Notes under the pieces: generated by a model
The model's database searches: none
The model's input: the letters and a program-made list of their open reading frames with translations, nothing else
What the model was told of the DNA's origin: nothing
Position numbers and translations under genes: made by a program
In this document: one piece after another, positions 29,243-39,764 of the stretch
Numbering within the stretch: position 1 is the first letter of the stretch
Layout: each line of letters begins with the position of its first letter
Origin: Pantoea sp. CCBC3-3-1
GTDB lineage: Bacteria; Pseudomonadota; Gammaproteobacteria; Enterobacterales; Enterobacteriaceae
NCBI RefSeq assembly: GCF_007981265.1
Contig: NZ_CP034363.1
Location: forward strand, 3,410,001-3,474,000
DNA: 64,000 bases
Direction: 5' to 3'

Positions 29243-29695
29243 TCAGCAGCCGCAGTCCGCTAAAACCGTCTGCGGTGGCCACTCGCCCACCGCATCGCCT
29301 GGGGTGACCGGATGCTGGTCACGCCGCCAGAAATCCAGCCCGCCAATCAGCTCTTTTACCCGAAACCCTGCGGTTGCCAGCTTCCATGCGCCTTTGGTCG
29401 AGCCGTTACAGCCGATCCCGTCGCAGTAGGTGATATAGACTTTTTCTTTGTCCAGATCCGCCAGGGTTTCCGCGTTCATGGTGCGATGAGGGAAGCTGAT
29501 TGCACCGCAGATATGCCCCATTTGATACTGCTCTGGCGATCGGGTATCAATGACCACAATATCGGCGATCCCCCTGGCTAAATCCTGCGCCACATCCCAG
29601 GCATCGGCATAATGAGCCAGCTTTTCGCTAAGCCAACGTTCGCTCTGCTGAGCAGACGGCGGAGGAAACTGTAAAACGGCAGAAACGGTCATCAT
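29243..29695 (-). CDS. Rhodanese-like domain protein
   Basis: 150 residues from the first of two adjacent ATGs (29695; 29692 also possible) behind AAAGGAG. Single rhodanese domain, about residues 35-130: VVIDTRSPEQYQMGHICGAISFPH, then the active-site loop starting at the Cys of YITYCDGIGCNGS. It could handle persulfide sulfur; the six-residue loop CDGIGC with two Cys is notable. It is divergent from the MocR regulator at 29784, which probably controls it. This pair is absent between E. coli flk and yfcJ. Confidence 0.88.
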   Translation of the reverse strand: MMTVSAVLQFPPPSAQQSERWLSEKLAHYADAWDVAQDLARGIADIVVIDTRSPEQYQMGHICGAISFPHRTMNAETLADLDKEKVYITYCDGIGCNGSTKGAWKLATAGFRVKELIGGLDFWRRDQHPVTPGDAVGEWPPQTVLADCGC

Positions 29696-29731
29696 CACAA
29701 CTCCTTTGATTAGTGTCTGGCTCAATGATAC

Positions 29732-29766
29732 GGTGAAATGGCCTTAACAACAGGACCCATTTCACC
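29732..29766. promoter_or_regulatory. Inverted repeat in rhodanese/MocR divergent promoter
   Basis: GGTGAAATGG (29732-29741) and CCATTTCACC (29757-29766) are perfect 10-bp inverted repeats, 15 bases apart, in the 88-base divergent spacer. This is the best candidate operator for the adjacent regulator. Confidence 0.6.
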
Positions 29767-29783
29767 AGGCCAATAAGACCACT

Positions 29784-31211
29784 ATGTCACTGAACAAGGT
29801 TCCGCTAATCCAGATTTTTGCTTCTCAGCAGGCGCAAACGTTGCGGGACAAGCTGTGTGCAACGCTGCGCCAGTTAATCGTTAGCGGAACATTGCCACAG
29901 GGCGAGCGGCTCCCTTCCTCACGCCTGATGGCTGCCGATTTGTCACTGTCCCGGGTGACGGTAGAAGCCGCCTACACGCAGCTGGAAAGCGAAGGTTATT
30001 TAGTGCGTAACATCGGTAAAGGCACTTTTGTCGCCATTGCGCTGGAACCACCGCGGCGAGTCCGAAAAATGGCGCAGCCCGCGCCGCTGGCGCTTTCCTC
30101 TCGCGGTAAAAAGATCGTTGCTACCGGAGGCTGCCGGGATCCGCTTTATCCACAGGCGTTTGCCGCAGGCTCGCCTGATTTGCGCGTCTTTCCTCATGAC
30201 ATCTGGCGACGTCTGACCGCGCAACGCTTACGGTCACCGGAAACCGTGATGGGCTATGGCGATCCGCAGGGATTACCAGAACTGCGCCAGGCGGTTGCAC
30301 GCTATCTCGCGCAGTCACGCGGCGTGCGCTGCGCGGCTGAGCAGGTGATAATCCTCACCAGCTCCCAGCAGGCGCTGAAAATGTTGGCGATGCTGCTGTG
30401 CGATGTGGGTGAAAAAATCTGTCTGGAAGAGCCAGGCTACAGCGGCGCTTTTAACGCGTTTGTCAGTGCCGGAGCAGAAATTAGCGGCCTGGAACTCGAC
30501 GATCGGGGCGCAAAAATCCCCGACACGGGGCGAGCGAAGCTGATTTATCTGACGCCTTCACATCAATATCCCACCGGCGTCACCATGAGTTTGTCACGAC
30601 GTCTGCAATGGCTGGCTTATGCTAACAAGCACGACAGCTGGCTGATTGAAGACGATTACGACAGCGAATTTTACTACGATGAGCAGCCAATGCCTGCGCT
30701 TCAGGGCCTTGATGATAACGGTCGGGTGCTTTATCTCGGGACATTTTCAAAGGCGCTGTTCCCTTCCCTGCGGCTGGCTTATCTGGTGGTGCCACCCGCG
30801 CTGGTCGAGCCTTTTTGTCGGATGCGCAGCGTCATGGACGGACACAGCGCCCAACTGATGCAGGCCGTCACGGCGGACTTTATCATTCATGGTCATTTTC
30901 AGGCGCATCTGCGGCTGATGCGTAAGCTGTACGCCAGCCGTCGCGATCTGTTGCTGACGCAGCTGGCTGAAAAACTCGGTGACAGGCTCAGGCCGCAAAG
31001 CCACAGCGGCGGATTACAGCTAACGGTGACGCTGCCGGGCGGCGGAGAAGAACGGCTTACGCGGGCAGCGCTTAACGCAGGGCTGATTTTGCCACGGCTG
31101 TCGCCGCTGTATCAGGGGGCGGTAAGAGAGGAAGGCTGGCTGTTAGGGTTCTCCGTTCTACAACGAGCGGAGATTATTAACGCGGTCGATAAGCTTGCGC
31201 GGCTGTTTTAG
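29784..31211 (+). CDS. MocR/GabR/PdxR-family regulator (second copy in window)
   Basis: 475 residues: GntR winged helix (about residues 15-85, ERLPSSRLMAADLSLSRVTV), then an aminotransferase-like domain with ILTSSQQALKML, EDDYDSEFYYDEQPMPALQG and the PLP-lysine block GTFSKALFPSLRLAY. It is divergent from the rhodanese gene, its likely target. Only moderately similar to the regulator at 3731-5224, so not a recent duplication. It ends 16 bases from the convergent porin gene. Confidence 0.88.
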   Translation: MSLNKVPLIQIFASQQAQTLRDKLCATLRQLIVSGTLPQGERLPSSRLMAADLSLSRVTVEAAYTQLESEGYLVRNIGKGTFVAIALEPPRRVRKMAQPAPLALSSRGKKIVATGGCRDPLYPQAFAAGSPDLRVFPHDIWRRLTAQRLRSPETVMGYGDPQGLPELRQAVARYLAQSRGVRCAAEQVIILTSSQQALKMLAMLLCDVGEKICLEEPGYSGAFNAFVSAGAEISGLELDDRGAKIPDTGRAKLIYLTPSHQYPTGVTMSLSRRLQWLAYANKHDSWLIEDDYDSEFYYDEQPMPALQGLDDNGRVLYLGTFSKALFPSLRLAYLVVPPALVEPFCRMRSVMDGHSAQLMQAVTADFIIHGHFQAHLRLMRKLYASRRDLLLTQLAEKLGDRLRPQSHSGGLQLTVTLPGGGEERLTRAALNAGLILPRLSPLYQGAVREEGWLLGFSVLQRAEIINAVDKLARLF

Positions 31212-31227
31212 CGCGTGCACGCCACCA

Positions 31228-32556
<1,329 letters not shown>

Positions 32557-34218
32557 TCAGTTTTTCAGCCACCAGATAGCTTCAAACGGACGCAGTGTTG
32601 TCGCTTGCGGCTGTCGTGGCGCATCGGCATAGTTGCTGATAAGGCGATGCCAGCCGGGTGCAGTCATGTTTTCTCCAGGCTGCCATGTCAGCGGCTCGCG
32701 GCTTAAATTCGCCACGACAATCAGCTGCCGATCCTGCCAGCGACGTCGATAGCACCAAAGCATCGGGTGGAGTGGCGCCAGATCCTCATAATCGCCTTGC
32801 GTCAGTAGTGCATACTGCTTGCGCAGTGCGATCAGCTGGCGATAGGTGTGAAAAATGGAATCGGGATCGGCTACTGCCGCTTCTGCATTGATGAGCGAAG
32901 CGTTTGGCGCGCAGCGCAGCCAGGGGGTGCCTGTGGTGAAACCAGCCTGCGCTGAGCTGTCCCATTGCATTGGCGTACGGCTGTTGTCGCGGGATTTACG
33001 GGCAAGAATAGCCAACAGCTCAGACTCGTTGCGGCCCGCGGCGCGTAATTCAGCATACATATTCAGGCTTTCCACATCGCGATACTGGTCAATGTGGGTA
33101 AAGCCAGGGTTAGTCATGCCAATTTCTTCACCCTGATAGATATAGGGCGTTCCCTGCATACCATGCAGCACCATTGCCAGCATTTTAGCGGCAGGCTCGC
33201 GCAATGCGCCTTCATCACCAAAACGTGAAACAATGCGCGGCTGATCGTGATTACACCAAAACAGCGCGTTCCAGGCGCGATTATGCATACCGCGCTGCCA
33301 GTAGTGAAAAATCGTTTTCAGCGCAACAAAGTCTGGGCTGGCCTGGGTCCATTTTTCCCCGTTGAGATAGTCCACCTTTAAATGGTGAAAGTTAAAGGTC
33401 ATGGAGAGTTCGCTGCCATCGCATGCAGCATACTGCTGGCAGTTTTCCAGCGTGGTGGAGGACATTTCACCCACCGTCATCAGGCCGAGAGGCTGAAATA
33501 CCTCACGGCTCATTTCCTGCATGTATTGATGAATTCGCGGGCCATCGGTATAAAAACGGCGGCCGTCGCCTTTGTCGTCATTTGGCAGGCCCGGCTCGCG
33601 GGAAACCAGGTTAATGACGTCCAGCCTCAGACCATCGACGCCTTTATTCGCCCAGAACCGGCAAATTTTCTTTAACTCCTCACGTACCGGCGGATGTTCC
33701 CAGTTCAGATCGGCCTGCTCTGGGGCATACAGGTGCAAATAATAGTGCCTGCTGGGTTCATGCCACTGCCAGGCCGAGCCGCCAAACTTAGAACGCCAGT
33801 TATTAGGCGGCCCCGCTTTATCGCCTTCACGCCAGAGATAAAACTGTCGGTAAGCGCTTTGCGGATCCTGTGAGGCCAGAAACCAGGGATGTTGGGTCGA
33901 GGTATGGTTAAACACCATATCCATGACGATACGGATACCCCGTTGATGCGCCGCAGCCACCAGCCGTTCAAAATCAGCGAGGGTGCCATAGGCAGGATCG
34001 ATATCGTAGTAATCCGCCACGTCGTAGCCGTTATCTACCTGAGGCGAAACGTAGACCGGCGTCAGCCAGATAGCATCAACGCCCAGCGTCTGCAAATAGT
34101 CCAGCCGCGACGTTACGCCGTTGAGATCGCCATAACCGTTGCCGGTACTGTCCTGAAAGCTTTTTGGATAGATTTGGTAAATGACCCCGTTCTGCCACCA
34201 GGGAAGTACATCACTCAT
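32557..34218 (-). CDS. treC: Trehalose-6-phosphate hydrolase
   Basis: 553 residues, glycoside hydrolase family 13. It splits imported trehalose-6-phosphate into glucose and glucose-6-phosphate in the cytoplasm. Motifs: WWQNGVIYQIYPKSFQDS, DMVFNHTS, nucleophile Asp in GLRLDVIN, acid/base Glu in TVGEMS, and NHDQPR with the third acidic residue. It lies between treB (52 bases) and the porin gene. Confidence 0.95.
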   Translation of the reverse strand: MSDVLPWWQNGVIYQIYPKSFQDSTGNGYGDLNGVTSRLDYLQTLGVDAIWLTPVYVSPQVDNGYDVADYYDIDPAYGTLADFERLVAAAHQRGIRIVMDMVFNHTSTQHPWFLASQDPQSAYRQFYLWREGDKAGPPNNWRSKFGGSAWQWHEPSRHYYLHLYAPEQADLNWEHPPVREELKKICRFWANKGVDGLRLDVINLVSREPGLPNDDKGDGRRFYTDGPRIHQYMQEMSREVFQPLGLMTVGEMSSTTLENCQQYAACDGSELSMTFNFHHLKVDYLNGEKWTQASPDFVALKTIFHYWQRGMHNRAWNALFWCNHDQPRIVSRFGDEGALREPAAKMLAMVLHGMQGTPYIYQGEEIGMTNPGFTHIDQYRDVESLNMYAELRAAGRNESELLAILARKSRDNSRTPMQWDSSAQAGFTTGTPWLRCAPNASLINAEAAVADPDSIFHTYRQLIALRKQYALLTQGDYEDLAPLHPMLWCYRRRWQDRQLIVVANLSREPLTWQPGENMTAPGWHRLISNYADAPRQPQATTLRPFEAIWWLKN

Positions 34219-34270
34219 CGTGATAATCCTTTATTGTCATAAGCGGCCCATTCCTGGGCCAGAGAGTGCG

Positions 34271-35680
34271 TTAAACCGGTAGCGATCCGCGACGGGCTTT
34301 ATGTCGGTACACCATAACGGTCAGCAGGATGGGTACGATTATCGCGATCAGCATTGCCGCCATAAAAATCAGCCAGAACTGCGGTCGAATCGATAAAATC
34401 CCCGGCAACCCGCCAACGCCAATACCGTTGGCCAATACGCCATACAGGCCGCAAAGTAAGCCAGCGATAGCCGACCCGATCATCGCGCACAGCATGGGAA
34501 AACGATATTTAAGATTGATACCGTACATGGCCGGTTCAGTTACGCCGAGATAGGCGGAAAGGGCTGCCGGGATAGAAATCTCCCGTTCGTTTGCCTTGCG
34601 GCTGATGATAATAATGCCGAGAACGGCAGAGGCCTGAGCGATATTCGACAGGGCGATCAGCGGCCAGAGCGGCGTACTTCCCATGCTGTTGATCATCTGC
34701 AAATCAATCGCCAGGGTAGTTTGATGAATGCCGGTGATCACCAGGGGCGCATACAAAAAACCAAACAGCGCAGCGCCAATCGGGGCAAAACTGCCGGTCA
34801 TCAGTGCCTTCACGCACCAGGCAATACCGTCACCCACCAGGCGGCCAAAAGGCCCGATTGCCGCGTGCGCAAGGAAGACGGCCAGTAAAAGCGAAACAAC
34901 CGGCACAATAACCAGATAGAGGTAATCCGGGGTCAGTTTCTTTAGTCTGATTTCAATCCACGCCAGCGCCATGCCTGCCAACACGGAAGGAATGACCTGC
35001 GCCTGATAGCCGACTTTTTCAATGACAAACCAGCCGAAGTTCCAGACTTCCGGCTGCTGCTGCCCGAGCAGGTAGGAATTCATGAGCTGCGGCGAAACCA
35101 GGGTAATACCCAGAACAATGCCCAGTACCGGCGTTCCCCCCATTTTCTTAACCGTTGACCAGCAGACGGCCACCGGCAGAAACATAAAGATCGCCTCCCC
35201 CAGCAACCACAAGAAATCATAAAGGTTTTGCCAGGCCGGGTGCATTTGTGCCAGCGTCTGGCCTTCTGAGAAGGGAATATCACCGATAATATTACGGAAG
35301 CCGAGGATCAAGCCGCCGCTGATCAGCGCGGGTAGCAGCGGAAAAAAGATTTCAGCAAAGTGAGAGATCGCCCGTTCAGACCACTTCATATTCTGTCTTG
35401 CGGCAATTTTAGTTTGTTCTTTATCGGCCGTGCTGTGTCCTGTGGCCGCAATTAATGCCTGATAGTACTTCCCTACGTCTGGCCCGATAACGACCTGGAA
35501 CTGCCCCGCATTTGTGAAGCAGCCTTTTACCATGGGTAGCGCTTCAATGTCTTGTGGTCGGGCCTGACTGGCATCATTAAGCACGAAGCGTAACCGGGTA
35601 ATACAGTGGCTTACAGCGGCAATATTGCCGTCGCCGCCGACCAGCTCAATCAGACGATCAACGTCATAAAATTTTTCCAT
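34271..35680 (-). CDS. treB: PTS trehalose-specific EIIBC component
   Basis: 469 residues. EIIB domain with phosphorylated Cys26 in VSHCITRLRF, PMVKGCFTNAGQFQVVIG, then an EIIC membrane domain of about ten segments (HFAEIFFPLLPALISGGLILG, ITGIHQTTLAIDLQ, LGVTEPAMYGINLK). It imports and phosphorylates trehalose. It has no EIIA; E. coli TreB uses the glucose EIIA (Crr), and the same is expected here. Confidence 0.96.
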   Translation of the reverse strand: MEKFYDVDRLIELVGGDGNIAAVSHCITRLRFVLNDASQARPQDIEALPMVKGCFTNAGQFQVVIGPDVGKYYQALIAATGHSTADKEQTKIAARQNMKWSERAISHFAEIFFPLLPALISGGLILGFRNIIGDIPFSEGQTLAQMHPAWQNLYDFLWLLGEAIFMFLPVAVCWSTVKKMGGTPVLGIVLGITLVSPQLMNSYLLGQQQPEVWNFGWFVIEKVGYQAQVIPSVLAGMALAWIEIRLKKLTPDYLYLVIVPVVSLLLAVFLAHAAIGPFGRLVGDGIAWCVKALMTGSFAPIGAALFGFLYAPLVITGIHQTTLAIDLQMINSMGSTPLWPLIALSNIAQASAVLGIIIISRKANEREISIPAALSAYLGVTEPAMYGINLKYRFPMLCAMIGSAIAGLLCGLYGVLANGIGVGGLPGILSIRPQFWLIFMAAMLIAIIVPILLTVMVYRHKARRGSLPV

Positions 35681-35770
35681 AGGAAGTCCCTTCCATTTTT
35701 ATTTTATTAAAATGAATTCAAACGTTTTTAGATCGGACGGAGTGTAACCATTCTCTTTCTAACCGAAAAA

Positions 35771-35782
35771 GGGAACGTTCCC
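35771..35782. promoter_or_regulatory. TreR operator upstream of treB
   Basis: Perfect palindrome GGGAACGTTCCC about 90 bases upstream of the treB start and downstream of treR. It matches the LacI-type TreR site as I know it from E. coli (GGGAACGTTCCC core). Confidence 0.75.
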
Positions 35783-35833
35783 ATTTTGGCGCAGCGATCA
35801 CAAAATAACCGTTATTGACCCGAGTTTAAGCGT

Positions 35834-36799
35834 TTACAGGAAAGCGGGAGGAGAGTTGAGATGGCAGGGAACGACAATATCACGCAGAACCGACTCACCG
35901 TTTAGCTGGGCCAGAAGCTGTTGTGCTGCCTGAACACCCGCTTTGTCGTAGCCAAATTCTACCGATAAGGTTTCAGGAAACAGGAAACTCAACAGTGGGC
36001 TGTTGCCAATAGCACCAACCTGGATACCGGTGATTTTCTGCTGTTGTAGATATTTGATAGCGCCGAGAGCAATGCTGTCGGAGGCACAAATCAGTGCGGT
36101 TGTTTCCGCAGCCAGCACGCTGGAAGCATGGTCATAACCGTGTTGAAAACTCAATTCTCCTGACGAACTGAGCGGCGTAATGTTCAGACGCTGACATCCT
36201 GCAATATAAGCCTGATAGCGACAAGCGCCTGTGGTGGCATCGCTTTGGTTCACGCCAAGGTAGCTGATATGCCGATGGCCTTGCTGACTCAGGCTGTCCA
36301 TCAGCAGATTGACTGCACCGGCGTCGTCATAGCGTACCGAGGAAAACCCAACGTACTGACGTACCATCACCACCATTTTCTCCTGCCAGCGGCTGAGCAG
36401 CGCTTCCGTCAGGCCATTAAAGCCAAACAGGATCACGCCATCCACATGGCGTTGCGCCAACATATGCAAATGCCCGGAGACCAGCTCGGGATCAAACTGA
36501 CTTTCCATGATTATCGGGTCGAACCCGTGCTGATAAAACAGCGGCAGCATGGTTCTCACCGCCTGGTTTTCCGCAGGAGAATCAAGACGCGAGACAATAA
36601 TGCCGACCACCCTGTCGCTTTGTCCACGCATGGCGCGTGCCGACTTGGAAGGGGTGAATCCCTGCTGATGAATGACCGCCTCTACTCTGTCGCGCGTTTT
36701 CTGGCTTACGCTATGTTCACCGTTCAGCACGCGTGAAACCGTCGATTTCCCTACCCCACTCAGACGAGCGATATCCTTGATTGTCAGACGGTTGTTCAT
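35834..36799 (-). CDS. treR: Trehalose operon repressor, LacI family
   Basis: 321 residues. N-terminal LacI HTH (LTIKDIARLSGVGKSTVSRVLNG, about residues 5-27) with hinge region, then a periplasmic-binding-like sensor domain that in E. coli TreR binds trehalose-6-phosphate. SPLLSFLFPETLSVEFGYDKAG is in the C-terminal domain. It lies upstream of treB in the same direction, with 153 bases and the operator between them. Confidence 0.94.
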   Translation of the reverse strand: MNNRLTIKDIARLSGVGKSTVSRVLNGEHSVSQKTRDRVEAVIHQQGFTPSKSARAMRGQSDRVVGIIVSRLDSPAENQAVRTMLPLFYQHGFDPIIMESQFDPELVSGHLHMLAQRHVDGVILFGFNGLTEALLSRWQEKMVVMVRQYVGFSSVRYDDAGAVNLLMDSLSQQGHRHISYLGVNQSDATTGACRYQAYIAGCQRLNITPLSSSGELSFQHGYDHASSVLAAETTALICASDSIALGAIKYLQQQKITGIQVGAIGNSPLLSFLFPETLSVEFGYDKAGVQAAQQLLAQLNGESVLRDIVVPCHLNSPPAFL

Positions 36800-36902
36800 A
36801 GCGTATCTGTTGTAATGAGGTTAATGCGGATTAGCCACAGAGTAGCCTATTCCGCAAAAACAATCTGCGATTCATGGCATTCGGCTAACAAAAATCAAGC
36901 GG

Positions 36903-38078
36903 TCATTGATTTCTGGCAAAGTTAAGCGTGACGGCAATACCCAGCACCGCGCAGATTGCACCCGCCAGATAAACGGCGCCATAACCCAATGAAGTTGCAA
37001 GAAAACCGGTCAGCGGGCCGCTGGCACCGTAGGCGACATCCTGAAAAGCGGAAAATCCGCCCAGTGCCGTGCCGCGAACCTGAGGCGCTACGCGTTTTAC
37101 CACTTCCACGCCGAGCGCCGGAAAGACCAGCGAGCAGCCGCAACCCGTCAGCGCCGCGCCTGCCAGCGCCATCCAGCCGTTTACAGCCAGCCCCAGCACC
37201 AGCAATCCCATTGCTTCGATCGCCAGCGAAATCAGCGCAACCTTAACGCCGCCAAGCCTGTCGGGCATCCAGCCAAACAGAATACGCATCAGCACAAACG
37301 CCATGCCAAACGCGGTGAGTGCAAATCCCGCATTGCCCCACTGCTCGCTGGCAAAATAGAGCGTGGTAAAGGTGCCAATAACAGCAAAGCCGGTTCCCTG
37401 TAACGCCAGCGCAAAACCGGGAGAAAGGATCTGGCCGACCACTTTCCACAACGAAGGCCGCTCACCGCCATGCGTTGGCACCGGTTTAACCCAAAAGTTA
37501 AACAGCAGCGCGATACCCGGCAAAATAATGGTCGCGATACCCATTGCCATAAAACCCCAGTGGTTATGCAACAGCAGCCCCAGAGGTGCACCGGCGGCCA
37601 ACGCGCCATAAATCGCCATGCCGTTCCACGACATCACCTGACCGGAACGTTTAGGCCCGACGAGGCCCATCCCCCAGGTAAGATTGCCGGTGAGTAATTG
37701 ACTTTCGCCAAAGCCGAGCAGCAACCGCCCCACGACCAGTAGCGCAAATTTGCCCATGACGGGCAAAGGCAAAATGGCGGCCAGAACATAGGCTATACCA
37801 ACCAGCATACAGGCCAGCATGCCCTGTAAAACCGAGCGTTTGGCACCACGCTGATCTGCCAGTCTTCCGGCATAGCCGCGCGTCAGCAACGTTGCAAAAA
37901 ACTGTACGCCGACTGCAATGCCCACCATCACATTGTTCAGCCCCAGTTCCTGATGAACAAACAGGGGGATGACCGGCAAAGCCAGCCCGGCGGTGAGGTA
38001 GGTCAAAAAGACGGCGAAAGAAATAGCGCCCAGCGAAACGGTTGCCCGGGTCGGGCGTTCATCGGTGATTGATGACAT
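36903..38078 (-). CDS. yfcJ: Major facilitator superfamily transporter YfcJ
   Basis: 391 residues, twelve predicted membrane segments. MFS loop 2-3 motif [12 protein letters not shown], and in the second half [15 protein letters not shown]. Location next to fabB and length match E. coli YfcJ (392). It belongs to the YhhS/YfcJ group; YhhS relatives are linked to arabinose or glyphosate efflux, but the YfcJ substrate is unknown. AAGGAG lies 11-12 bases before the ATG. Confidence 0.92.
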   Translation of the reverse strand: MSSITDERPTRATVSLGAISFAVFLTYLTAGLALPVIPLFVHQELGLNNVMVGIAVGVQFFATLLTRGYAGRLADQRGAKRSVLQGMLACMLVGIAYVLAAILPLPVMGKFALLVVGRLLLGFGESQLLTGNLTWGMGLVGPKRSGQVMSWNGMAIYGALAAGAPLGLLLHNHWGFMAMGIATIILPGIALLFNFWVKPVPTHGGERPSLWKVVGQILSPGFALALQGTGFAVIGTFTTLYFASEQWGNAGFALTAFGMAFVLMRILFGWMPDRLGGVKVALISLAIEAMGLLVLGLAVNGWMALAGAALTGCGCSLVFPALGVEVVKRVAPQVRGTALGGFSAFQDVAYGASGPLTGFLATSLGYGAVYLAGAICAVLGIAVTLNFARNQ

Positions 38079-38115
38079 GAGACACGCATCTCCTTATGTT
38101 TACGTAACGGGCCGC

Positions 38116-38144
38116 ATTATACGCACCCGGCTATTCCGCTACAA
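38116..38144 (-). promoter_or_regulatory. Promoter of yfcJ
   Basis: Minus strand TTGTAG (38139-38144), 17-base spacer, TATAAT (38116-38121), about 38 bases upstream of the ATG. Confidence 0.7.
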
Positions 38145-38307
38145 AGAGCGGTTCAGGTGCGTTGATTAACGTAAACGCTTACGCAACATCGATGAAGACG
38201 TTGAGGGGAATGTTTAGCGGGTGAGTGTGACGAATTAAATCAGTAACGTCAATTTAACATTGGGGTATTTATAATAACAAACCCAAGGCAGCTGTGTTCT
38301 CCAGGCG

Positions 38308-38335
38308 AAAAAAAAGATGCCTTGTGAGCATCTTT
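38308..38335 (-). terminator. Terminator of fabB
   Basis: Minus strand: AAAGATGC / GCATCTTT stem with 7-base loop followed by about eight T. A second hairpin (9-bp arms, 38344-38370) sits between it and the fabB stop. Confidence 0.88.
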
Positions 38336-38386
38336 ATTTCGCAGACGTAAGCCGCAATGCAGCTTACGTCTTAACCCGATGACGAA

Positions 38387-39607
38387 TTACAGCTTACGCA
38401 TAACCAGCGTAGCGTTCGTTCCGCCGAAACCGAAGCTGTTAGACATCACGGTCGTCAGTTTCTGCTCGGTTGGTTTAGTCACGATGTTCAGACCTTCAGC
38501 AGCCGGATCCAGCTCGTCGATGTTGATGCTTGGCGCGATAAAACCGTGCTCCAGCATCAGCAGTGAGTAGATGGCTTCCTGCACGCCAGCGGCACCCAGA
38601 GAGTGACCGGTCATGGCTTTAGTCGCAGACATTGCCGGGGTGTTATCCGGGAAGACTTCGCGGATTGCGCCCAGCTCTTTCACATCACCAACCGGCGTGG
38701 AAGTACCGTGGGTGTTCAGGTAGTCGATTGGCGTATCCACGCCCTGCATTGCCAGACGCATACAGCGCATTGCGCCTTCGCCTGATGGTGCAACCATGTC
38801 TGCGCCATCGGAAGTTGCGCCGTAGCCAACAACTTCAGCATAGATGTGTGCGCCGCGAGCCAGTGCATGCTCCAGCTCTTCCACCACGACCATGCCGCCG
38901 CCGCCAGCGATAACGAAGCCGTCACGGCTGGTATCGTATGTACGGGACGCTTTTTCTGGCGTGTCGTTGTATTTGGTGGAGAGTGCGCCCATTGCATCGA
39001 ACTCGCAGGACATTTCCCACACCAGCTCTTCGCCGCCACCGGCAAAGACCACGTCCTGTTTGCCCAGCTGGATCTGCTCAACGGCGTTACCGATGCAGTG
39101 TGCTGAGGTTGCGCAGGCAGAGCTGATGGAGTAGTTCACGCCGTGGATTTTGAACGGCGTTGCCAGACAGGCAGACACGCCGGAAGCCATCGCTTTAGTC
39201 ACCATATACGGGCCAACGCCACGCAGGCCTTTAGCACGCATGCCGTCGACGCTGGCTGCCTGGTAGAACGGTGAACCGCCGCCAGAACCCGCAACCAGAC
39301 CCACGCGTGGGTTGTTCTGGTACTGCTCAGCAGTCAGGCCGGAATCTTTTACCGCTTCCAACATAGAGATATAAGCATAAATGGACGCATCGCTCATAAA
39401 ACGCAGAACTTTACGATCGATGAGGCTGGAGATCTCGTCTTTAGACAGCTTGACGTTACCCCAGACGTGACTACGCATACCGGAATCTTTCAGCTCCTGA
39501 GAGAAGGTAATGCCGGAACGCCCTTCACGCAGAGATGCAAGGACTTCCTGTTGGTTATTACCAATGCTGGAAACGATACCCAGGCCAGTAATCACTGCAC
39601 GTTTCAT
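38387..39607 (-). CDS. fabB: 3-oxoacyl-[acyl-carrier-protein] synthase I
   Basis: 406 residues. It condenses malonyl-ACP with acyl-ACP and is essential for elongating the unsaturated branch. Active-site Cys in [14 protein letters not shown], His in [11 protein letters not shown] and His in [11 protein letters not shown]-terminus [18 protein letters not shown]. The upstream region carries FadR and FabR sites. Confidence 0.97.
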   Translation of the reverse strand: MKRAVITGLGIVSSIGNNQQEVLASLREGRSGITFSQELKDSGMRSHVWGNVKLSKDEISSLIDRKVLRFMSDASIYAYISMLEAVKDSGLTAEQYQNNPRVGLVAGSGGGSPFYQAASVDGMRAKGLRGVGPYMVTKAMASGVSACLATPFKIHGVNYSISSACATSAHCIGNAVEQIQLGKQDVVFAGGGEELVWEMSCEFDAMGALSTKYNDTPEKASRTYDTSRDGFVIAGGGGMVVVEELEHALARGAHIYAEVVGYGATSDGADMVAPSGEGAMRCMRLAMQGVDTPIDYLNTHGTSTPVGDVKELGAIREVFPDNTPAMSATKAMTGHSLGAAGVQEAIYSLLMLEHGFIAPSINIDELDPAAEGLNIVTKPTEQKLTTVMSNSFGFGGTNATLVMRKL

Positions 39608-39653
39608 TCAATACCTCGTTAACTACTTATATTAGGATTCGACACGCACTTTA

Positions 39654-39671
39654 GCGTACAGTTGTAAGCCG
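39654..39671 (-). promoter_or_regulatory. FabR site upstream of fabB
   Basis: AGCGTACA GTTGTAAGCC closely resembles the FabR palindrome AGCGTACACGTGTTCGCT, 47-64 bases before the fabB start, where the repressor would meet the promoter. Confidence 0.65.
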
Positions 39672-39672
39672 A

Positions 39673-39688
39673 ACAAGTCCGATCAGCG
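39673..39688 (-). promoter_or_regulatory. FadR activator site upstream of fabB
   Basis: Minus strand GCTGATCGGACTTGTT matches the FadR consensus (ACTGGTCNGACCNGTT) at most positions and looks like the E. coli fabA FadR site. It lies immediately upstream of the FabR site, as in fabA/fabB of E. coli. Confidence 0.7.
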
Positions 39689-39764
39689 CTTAACTTTTGT
39701 AAATTTGCGTGGGCACCCCCGGGTGGTTACAATCGCAACACCGCAGGATAACTGAGTTTTTGCC

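Larger units (their letters stand above)
38079..38386. other. Intergenic region between yfcJ and fabB
   Basis: 308 bases without a gene. They hold the yfcJ promoter, a LacI/PurR-like palindrome ACGTAAACGCTTACGC at 38169-38184, the fabB terminator at 38308-38335 and another hairpin GACGTAAGC/GCTTACGTC at 38344-38370. Confidence 0.7.
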
